A DNA stretch of 64,000 bases from an uncultured Pseudomonadota bacterium (GTDB lineage Bacteria > Pseudomonadota > Gammaproteobacteria > Steroidobacterales > Steroidobacteraceae), in NCBI GenBank assembly GCA_903862885.1, contig CAIOZU010000016.1, positions 62,001 to 126,000 on the forward strand. Direction: 5' to 3'. Made by a program: the position numbers and the translations under genes. Numbering within the stretch: the first letter of the stretch is position 1; each line of letters starts with the position of its first letter. The notes beneath the pieces are model-generated. The model ran no database searches. It was not told the DNA's origin and was given only the letters and a program-made list of their open reading frames with translations. Of this stretch, positions 54,581-64,000 are shown piece after piece.

Positions 54581-54829
54581 GTGAAACTCCCAGCAAGACA
54601 AAAATGGACCGTTACCGTACTCGTTACCTTAGGTTGCTTTTTGCAGGCTACAACACAAGCGGCCCCCCACACTACAACGTCGGCCCCTCGACCCACATCA
54701 ACTGCCCCAGCGATCGGCATATCCGGTAGTGGTCGTTCCGCTATAGGCATATCGGGCAGCGGCGTTGCAAAGCCAACACAAGGCGGTAAAACAACAGCAC
54801 CTTCAACAGGCATATCTGGCAGCGGCTAA
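54581..54829 (+). CDS. Small secreted protein with three GISGSG motifs
   Basis: 82 residues from a GTG that has AGAGGA about seven bases upstream. A signal peptide (basic start, hydrophobic VTVLVTLGCFLQ, likely cut after TTQA at residue 27) leaves a mature part of about 55 residues rich in Thr, Ser, Pro, Ala and Gly. GISGSG occurs at residues 46-51, 56-61 and 77-82; the last is the exact C-terminus. No Cys remains after processing and no known domain is seen. It is divergent from the solute-binding lipoprotein and upstream of two DUF6502-like genes. I do not recognise it; a secreted peptide precursor or surface-associated peptide are both possible. Confidence 0.6.
   Translation: MKLPARQKWTVTVLVTLGCFLQATTQAAPHTTTSAPRPTSTAPAIGISGSGRSAIGISGSGVAKPTQGGKTTAPSTGISGSG
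54716..54825 (+). repeat. Three DNA copies of the GISGSG-coding unit
   Basis: GGCATATCNGGNAGNGG occurs at 54716-54732, 54746-54762 and 54809-54825. Differences are mainly at third codon positions, which suggests the protein motif, not just the DNA, has been kept. Confidence 0.8.
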
Positions 54830-54844
54830 ACGCTAGCTGTTTTT

Positions 54845-54896
54845 ACCCAGATTTGCTTATCCAGGGTAGTTGAGTCACTACCGAGTTAATCTGGGT
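54845..54896. promoter_or_regulatory. Nested inverted repeat after the GISGSG gene
   Basis: ACCCAGATT (54845-54853) pairs perfectly with AATCTGGGT (54888-54896). Inside, GGTAGT (54865-54870) pairs with ACTACC (54877-54882). The resulting two-tier stem lies between the small secreted-protein gene and the first DUF6502-like gene, without a following T-run on the plus strand. It could be an RNA control element, an operator or a weak terminator. A TACACT hexamer at about 54915 may be a -10 for the next gene. Confidence 0.5.
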
Positions 54897-54985
54897 CTCA
54901 AACGCGAGTTACGCTACACTAAGCGAACACTCAGCAACAAGCACTAACGCGGCACGTCCCCATCTCCTAAAGCCCAGGGACCATA

Positions 54986-55784
54986 GTGGATCCATCTTCT
55001 AGATCAACGTCCCGCAGGTTAGTTTTTTCTTTCCTAAAGCGGCTCGCGTCAACCCTCATACCGATCGGCTATAGCCTCGGCGACTTTATCGTCGACGCAA
55101 AAGCGGCGTTCGTCGACGCGGCCGTAGATCACATTACAAATCGTGGCGATAGACCGTCAGATGCCCGCATCGCAATCCTAACGGGGCTATCACGCGCTGA
55201 GGTCCGAAAAATCCGCTCAATGACCGGCGGCGCACCATCAGCACTAAACACACAGCGCGCCGAACGAGTTATGCATGGTTGGTTTACAGATGCCCGCTTT
55301 GTTGACATGAAGGGCGCACCAAGCGCTCTACCCATAAAGGGCGAAATATCGTTTGAATCACTTGTTAAGGAGTATAGCGGTGACATGCCGTACAGAGCTG
55401 TACTTAACGAGTTGCTAGCAGGAGGAATGGCGTCAAAAACGGGGGCCCGTTACGTGCAAGCGCTGCGCCGTCATTACTTAACTCCGGCACACGATGCAAG
55501 GAGCGACCTACAGCTATTATCACTGGATGCGGAGGTCCTTCTGCAAAAAAAGTTAGAAGAGAATTCTGGCTCTGTCCGGCGGTTGGAAGTTGAATTTAGC
55601 TCAACGCTTCCATCATCAACAGTGCGCAATATAGATTTACGTATAGAGCGGTTTCTCGATGCTCTCAGCGATTACCTCCATGGCAGTTCCATAGAGACTA
55701 AGACTAATTTAGACAATAACGAGGAGCCCTCCTCCACATTTAGAATACTTATAGCCCACCGCGAGCTAGGCAACCGGAGGAGCA

Positions 55785-55813
<29 letters not shown>
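54986..55813 (+). CDS. DUF6502-like protein
   Basis: 275 residues from a GTG with AGGGA six bases upstream. The N-terminal 90 residues are helical and include ARIAILTGLSRAEVRKIRSM, which looks like a helix-turn-helix. RVMHGWFTDARFVDMKGAPSALP (in parts), FESLVKEYSGDMPYRAVLNELL and a GGMASKTGARYVQALRRHY strand pair follow the pattern I associate with DUF6502 proteins. Function of the family is unknown. Its end overlaps the next gene by 29 bases. AT-richer than the flanking ligA and parvulin genes. Confidence 0.7.
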
Positions 55814-59536
<3,723 letters not shown>

Positions 59537-59541
59537 CGTGT

Positions 59542-62500
59542 TTAACCTGCTGCAGCCATCCGCAGTGCTTCGTCCACATCGACCGAGACCAGACGGGACA
59601 CACCCGGCTCGTTCATGGTCACACCCAATAACTGACGTGCCAGCTCCATGGTGTTCTTGTTGTGGGTCACAAACAAGAACTGCACGCGCTCCGACATGTC
59701 TTTGACGATGTCACAGAAACGCCCGACGTTGTTCTCATCCAAAGGCGCGTCCACCTCATCGAGCAGACAAAACGGTGCCGGATTGAGCTCAAAGATAGAG
59801 AACACTAAGGCAACCGCGGTGAGTGCTTTCTCACCACCGGAGAGTTGACTGATGGTGGAGTTACGCTTGCCCGGTGGGCGCGCCATGATCGCGACCCCAG
59901 CCGCTAAGACATCGTCACTGGTGAGCTCAAGATAGGCGTTGCCACCCCCGAAGAGTCGCGGGAACTTCTCTTTAAGACCCGTGTTGACCCGATCAAAGGT
60001 GTCCTGAAAGCGCTCGCGCGTTTCCCGGTCGATCTTGCGAATCGCCTGTTCCAGGGTATTCAAGGCCTCGGTCAGATCGTTGAACTGCTGATCGATGTAA
60101 TCCTTACGTTCCGACTGCTCTTTAAACTCATCGATCGCGGCAAGGTTCACCTGCCCTAAACGCTCGATCTTGCCTTCCACCTCGACCACCTGCGCTTCCC
60201 AGGTCGACACCACCGCATCGGTTGGCAAACCCTCGACCACCGCACTCAGCTCTAAACGAGTGAGCGCAAACTGTTCAAGCAAGGACTCGCGCCGCACGCG
60301 CGTCTCCTGCGCTGACAAGGCCGCACTGTTGGCGGCATAACGCTCCGCCTCCACCGCCGATTCGGCACCTAAGCGTTCGGCATCCACGGCCTTAAACTGC
60401 GACTCGGCAGCCTCGACCGCGACCCGCGCCACGGAGAGCTCACGCTCCGCCTCCATCTTGCGACTCAAGGCGATCTCAAGCTCACGCTGACTGGCGGCGA
60501 GTGGCGCCTCACCGGCCACTAACTCCTGCTGCAACTCGGTTCGACGCAGCGTCAGTTGCTCTAACTGCGCACACACCCGCTCCAGACTCGTGTTCAAAGA
60601 CTGCAAGGTGGAGCGACGGCTGCCCACGGCAATGGCTGACTCTTGCGCCACACGGCGCGCCTCATCCGCTTGCGATCGAGCGACGGCCAGCGCGTCGCGG
60701 CGGGTCTCGCGGTTGGATTCAAACGCAGGGCGGCGATCTTCCACCACCTGCATCGCGGTCAATGCCTCTTCCAGTCGCATACGCGCTTGGCGGGTTTCGT
60801 CTTCAGCCGACTGGATCTCGGTGACCAGGGCGCTTGCCTGTGTGCTCAAGCGCTCGATACGCATTTGACTGTCCGTCTGGCGCGCTTTTAAGCTGCTCCA
60901 CTGACCACTGATATCCACCCATGCGCGGTGCAGTTGATGAGCCGCCTCTTGCGCGGCATCTCGCCCGCTCTCAAAACCCTTGATGCGCTCACGCGCCGCC
61001 TGTAGTGACTGCTCTTGGGCCAGTAAGGCGGCCTCCGCCTGGGTCACTGCGACACGACGGGCGCCTAAGGCCTGCTCACGCTCCAACACCCCGGCGTGCT
61101 GATCCTGATCGCGACTGACCCGAAGCCAGGTCGCCCCAATCCACACCCCGTCGCGGGTGATGACCGACTCCCCCACGCCTAAGCGCGCACGGCGGCTTAA
61201 GGCCTCATCTAAATGCTCGACGATCTGCACACCGGCCATCAGTTGCTGAAGGGCTTGCGGTCCTTTGACCTTGGAGAGCAACTGACCGGCCGTCCCGCCA
61301 CTGTGCTGGCCACCACCGCCCACAAAGCTCACTTGACCGACCGTCAGGCTGTCAACAAAAGCAGTGATGGCGTCAAGCCCCTCCACACACACCGCCTCCA
61401 AATACCCGCCCAACACCGTCTCAACCGCCCGACTCCATCCGGCCTCGACCTGAAGCGTTTGTCCGAGGCGCGGGCGATCCGCGAGCGCATGACCCGCGAG
61501 CCAGTCGACCACCTGACCCTTCACTTGACCTAAGGCTGCTTGCTGCAAGGCCTCAAGCGACACCACCTGACCGCGCGCGCGACTGAGTTCAGCACGCGCC
61601 GCATCGACGCCACTTTGCAAGGCGCGCTCCGCCTCGCGACTGGTGCGCAAATCCTCTAACACGTTTTTTAACTGTGCTTGGGCGCTCGCCTCCTGCGAGG
61701 CGGCCGTTGATACCGCTTCAGCCAGCTGAGCGAGTGTGGCTTCACTGTCTACCGTCTGTAACGCCTCAAGCTCCGCCTGCACGCGCTCTTGCGCCTGCAG
61801 GCTTTGTCTTAAGCGGGTGTCTAATTGTTCAATGCGCGCGCGCTCGACCATCGCCTTTTGGCTCGCCTCATTGCCCTCTCGGGTAAACGCTTCCCATTGG
61901 CTTTGCCAGGCTTGCATGGCGCGCTCCGCCTCTGCGAGGGTGGCACCGGCCTCACTCTCACGGGCGCGTGCACGGGCGAGCTCGGGCTCTAACTCGGCCA
62001 AGGCCTGAGTCAGTGACACCAGCTCCGCTTCATCCCGCGACAGCAGGCTCGCCGCCTCCGCATGACTGTTCTCCGACTGTTCAAGGTCACTGCGCTGTCT
62101 TGCGCGCAATTCTCGCGCATGCAAGATCGCCTGCTCCAGCCGAGTGGCTTCCGCCCCCATCTGAAACACCTTAGCCTGCACCGACGCCAAAGTCTCCGCT
62201 TCCTGCGCGTGGTGATTGCGGGCTTTTTCGATGGCCGCCTCCGCCGCGCGAAGCGCGGCGATGGCCGCCTCCAACGCCACTTCCCGTTCGCGTGCGGCCT
62301 GGGCACGAGACACCGACTCGACTTCTAAATCTTGCAGACGAAGGGCTAACAGCTCCGCTTTGAGCTTACGTTCTTCTTCCTTTAAGACCTGATAGCGGCG
62401 CGCGGTGGCCGCTTGCCGCTGCAGGCGTGTGATCTGCTTATCAAGCTCTTCACGAATATCATTTAAGCGATCGAGATTCTCGCGAGTGTGCGCAATGCGA

Positions 62501-63045
62501 TTTTCTGTTTCCCGACGGCGCTCTTTGTATTTGGAGATACCCGCCGCCTCTTCTAAGAAGGCGCGCAAGTCATCCGGCTTGGCATCAATCAGACGCGAGA
62601 TCATGCCCTGCTCAATGATGGCGTAACTGCGACTGCCGAGGCCGGTGCCTAAAAATAATTGCGTGATGTCCTTGCGTCGGCAGCGTGAGCCATTAATAAA
62701 GTAAGTCGACTGACCATCGCGCGACACTTGGCGCTTTAAGGAGACTTCAGCATAGCTCGCATAAGGCCCAGCCAAGGTCCCATCGGCATTATCAAAAATC
62801 AATTCAACGGAGGCAGTACCCACAGGCTTTCGACTGCCAGAGCCATTGAAGATGACATCGGTCATGTCATTGCCGCGCAGATGCTTGGCGGAGATTTCAC
62901 CCATCACCCAGCGCACCGCATCGATGATGTTGGACTTGCCGCAGCCGTTCGGACCCACCACGCCGGTGAGGTTAGTCGGTAACAACACGGTAGTTGGATC
63001 CACGAAGGACTTAAAACCGGCCAACTTTAATTTCGATAAACGCAT
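59542..63045 (-). CDS. smc: Chromosome partition protein Smc
   Basis: 1167 residues. Walker A GPNGCGKS (residues 31-38) and, at the far end, the ABC signature LSGGEKALTA and Walker B CLLDEVDAP form the ATPase head. Two long coiled coils (about 165-490 and 670-1000) flank a hinge near 500-660 with GQVKGQVVDWLAGHA and VSFVGGGGQHSGG. It forms the condensin ring with ScpA and ScpB, whose genes are also in the window. First gene of smc-zipA-ligA. Confidence 0.98.
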   Translation of the reverse strand: MRLSKLKLAGFKSFVDPTTVLLPTNLTGVVGPNGCGKSNIIDAVRWVMGEISAKHLRGNDMTDVIFNGSGSRKPVGTASVELIFDNADGTLAGPYASYAEVSLKRQVSRDGQSTYFINGSRCRRKDITQLFLGTGLGSRSYAIIEQGMISRLIDAKPDDLRAFLEEAAGISKYKERRRETENRIAHTRENLDRLNDIREELDKQITRLQRQAATARRYQVLKEEERKLKAELLALRLQDLEVESVSRAQAAREREVALEAAIAALRAAEAAIEKARNHHAQEAETLASVQAKVFQMGAEATRLEQAILHARELRARQRSDLEQSENSHAEAASLLSRDEAELVSLTQALAELEPELARARARESEAGATLAEAERAMQAWQSQWEAFTREGNEASQKAMVERARIEQLDTRLRQSLQAQERVQAELEALQTVDSEATLAQLAEAVSTAASQEASAQAQLKNVLEDLRTSREAERALQSGVDAARAELSRARGQVVSLEALQQAALGQVKGQVVDWLAGHALADRPRLGQTLQVEAGWSRAVETVLGGYLEAVCVEGLDAITAFVDSLTVGQVSFVGGGGQHSGGTAGQLLSKVKGPQALQQLMAGVQIVEHLDEALSRRARLGVGESVITRDGVWIGATWLRVSRDQDQHAGVLEREQALGARRVAVTQAEAALLAQEQSLQAARERIKGFESGRDAAQEAAHQLHRAWVDISGQWSSLKARQTDSQMRIERLSTQASALVTEIQSAEDETRQARMRLEEALTAMQVVEDRRPAFESNRETRRDALAVARSQADEARRVAQESAIAVGSRRSTLQSLNTSLERVCAQLEQLTLRRTELQQELVAGEAPLAASQRELEIALSRKMEAERELSVARVAVEAAESQFKAVDAERLGAESAVEAERYAANSAALSAQETRVRRESLLEQFALTRLELSAVVEGLPTDAVVSTWEAQVVEVEGKIERLGQVNLAAIDEFKEQSERKDYIDQQFNDLTEALNTLEQAIRKIDRETRERFQDTFDRVNTGLKEKFPRLFGGGNAYLELTSDDVLAAGVAIMARPPGKRNSTISQLSGGEKALTAVALVFSIFELNPAPFCLLDEVDAPLDENNVGRFCDIVKDMSERVQFLFVTHNKNTMELARQLLGVTMNEPGVSRLVSVDVDEALRMAAAG

Positions 63046-63182
63046 TCAAAAAAACCTAAGGTAGTGGGCCATCGCCCAACGCATCGACAGCCCAAAAAGG
63101 CCATGCCCCTGCGTGGTTCCTGACAAGCGCCTAGTGTAGAGTACGCCGCCGTCGAAGACGACCCGCTTAGATTAGGAGCTTT

Positions 63183-63596
63183 ATGGCCACTGCACCGACC
63201 GCCCCGCAGACCTTCGTGGAGACTTTCCCCAACCCGAGGCCGGAGCGAGACTTCACCATCCGCATCCGATTGCCGGAATTCACCTGCCTGTGCCCAAAAA
63301 CCGGCCAGCCGGATTTTGCCGAGCTATTGCTCGAGTACATCCCAGGTCCGCGCTGCGTGGAACTCAAGTCATTAAAGCTCTACATCTGGTCCTTTAGAGA
63401 CCGCGGCTGCTTCCATGAAGCGGTCACCAATGAAATCTTGGACCAGCTCGCTCAAGCGACTGAGCCTAAATTCATGCGCTTAACGGGTATTTTTAATGTA
63501 AGAGGTGGTGTGTACACCTCGGTCGTGGCCGAGCATCGCGCGGTCGGTTTCACACCGGCTACCCCGGTGGTCTTGCCGGGCGATGAGAGTCTCTGA
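63183..63596 (+). CDS. queF: NADPH-dependent 7-cyano-7-deazaguanine reductase QueF (short type)
   Basis: 137 residues; reduces preQ0 to preQ1 in queuosine synthesis. The active-site Cys37 and Asp44 are in [12 protein letters not shown], the substrate-binding Glu in [10 protein letters not shown], and the RDRGCFHE segment is also typical. The length is that of the unimodular (Bacillus-like) type rather than the 280-residue E. coli type. AGGAG lies six bases before the ATG. Divergent from smc. Confidence 0.95.
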   Translation: MATAPTAPQTFVETFPNPRPERDFTIRIRLPEFTCLCPKTGQPDFAELLLEYIPGPRCVELKSLKLYIWSFRDRGCFHEAVTNEILDQLAQATEPKFMRLTGIFNVRGGVYTSVVAEHRAVGFTPATPVVLPGDESL

Positions 63597-63621
63597 AAGC
63601 GTCATCCGGTCGGGATATACT
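63593..63621 (+). promoter_or_regulatory. Promoter for the Lys/Ala/Pro-rich gene
   Basis: CTGAAA (63593-63598), 17 bases, then TATACT (63616-63621). The -35 half starts within the queF stop region. The expected start near 63628 leaves a short leader before the ATG, which has AGGGAG just upstream. Confidence 0.5.
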
Positions 63622-63664
63622 TAAACGTTACCCTATTGCATCAGTTCGGGTCAGGGAGTCAGCG

Positions 63665-64000
63665 ATGGCAGCAAAAAAGCCGGTCAAGCACAGTAAATCG
63701 GTGGCGAAAGCCCCGGTGAAAGCGAAGGGCGCCAAAGCACCCGCCGCCAAAGTGCCTGCCAAAAAGCCGGTCCCCGCCCTTAAATCCAAACACGCCCCAC
63801 CGCCGGTGAAGGCCAAATCGAAGCCCGTGGCCAGTAAAACGGCCGCGAGCACTCAGTCCACGGTGAAACCCATTTCGAAAGCTGTCCAGAAAAAACCTGC
63901 GCCCGCGCCTGCTAAAAGCGCGAGCAAAACCCCACCGAAAGCGGTGGCCAAAGCGCCCATCAAAGCCCCCGTGAAGGCACTCGCAAAGCCCGTTGCTAAA
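63665..64000 (+). CDS. Lys/Ala/Pro-rich protein, N-terminal part (partial)
   Basis: 112 residues visible, open to the window edge. Almost all are Lys, Ala, Pro, Val and Ser in irregular KAP/KPV-type repeats, strongly basic and without acidic residues. Such stretches occur in histone H1-like proteins (AlgP type) and as N-terminal extensions of DksA in Xanthomonadales relatives; the deciding part is outside the window. Own promoter and a good ribosome-binding site (AGGGAG) support expression. Confidence 0.75.
   Translation, partial: MAAKKPVKHSKSVAKAPVKAKGAKAPAAKVPAKKPVPALKSKHAPPPVKAKSKPVASKTAASTQSTVKPISKAVQKKPAPAPAKSASKTPPKAVAKAPIKAPVKALAKPVAK

Noticed and set aside
54499-54813. 104-codon minus-strand frame opposite the GISGSG gene
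   Set aside because: No ribosome-binding site or signal, and the plus-strand frame has both; the repeats on this strand are only mirror images of the coding repeats.

Overview
The window comes from a GC-rich chromosome of a gammaproteobacterium outside the Enterobacterales. The main evidence is the order gyrA-serC-pheA-aroA-cmk-rpsA-ihfB-lapB, together with trpS-scpA-scpB-rluB, ligA-zipA-smc, yciB-yciI-bolA and rpsF-rpsR-(membrane protein)-rplI-dnaB. A relative of Xanthomonadales/Nevskiales would fit, but I cannot assign a genus. Most genes lie on the minus strand in long, tightly packed operons with many 4-base ATGA overlaps.

Layout. (1) 1-2.8 kb: the end of an FHA-domain protein, an FMN-dependent alpha-hydroxy-acid oxidase and a convergent RhlE helicase. 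(2) 2.8-18.1 kb: an amino-acid catabolic block. It holds a branched-chain aminotransferase, the E2, E1-beta and E1-alpha subunits of a branched-chain 2-oxoacid dehydrogenase, two class III aminotransferases flanking a two-subunit CoA-transferase, and the histidine-utilisation genes hutG, hutU, hutF and hutI, plus a threonine-aldolase-like gene. A perfect 14-bp palindrome between hutF and hutI looks like a HutC operator. hutH, hutC and lpd (E3) are not in the window. (3) 18.2-27.5 kb: a P1-type aminopeptidase, rluF, dnaB, rplI, a membrane protein, rpsR, rpsF, rlmB, rnr and a tRNA-Leu(CAG). (4) 27.5-30.3 kb: an accessory patch with a GDSL lipoprotein and a decayed antitoxin/Doc toxin pair. (5) 30.3-41.7 kb: galU and the conserved gyrA-to-lapB run. 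(6) 41.8-52.7 kb: ubiG, a degenerate squalene/phytoene-synthase-like gene, yciK, an RluB-like protein with an altered catalytic motif, scpB/scpA, trpS, an M50 protease, an M28 peptidase, yciO, yciB, yciI, bolA and a parvulin lipoprotein. (7) 52.7-56.6 kb: an AT-richer cassette with an orphan peptide-binding lipoprotein, a tiny secreted protein carrying three GISGSG motifs, and two related DUF6502-like proteins. (8) 56.5-64 kb: ligA, zipA, smc, queF and the start of a Lys/Ala/Pro-rich protein.

How the genes work together. The catabolic block would turn histidine into glutamate and formate by the five-step formiminoglutamate deiminase route, and branched-chain amino acids into acyl-CoAs. The aminotransferase/CoA-transferase module probably handles another amino acid through a 2-oxo or omega-oxo acid and its CoA ester. 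Most of the rest is housekeeping: translation, replication, chromosome segregation and aromatic amino-acid synthesis.

The best candidate for an undescribed system is the 52.7-56.6 kb cassette. A secreted repeat peptide, an orphan solute-binding lipoprotein transcribed divergently from it, and two proteins of which the first has a visible helix-turn-helix-like segment could form a small sensing circuit. That function is inference; the sequence shows only the parts and their arrangement.
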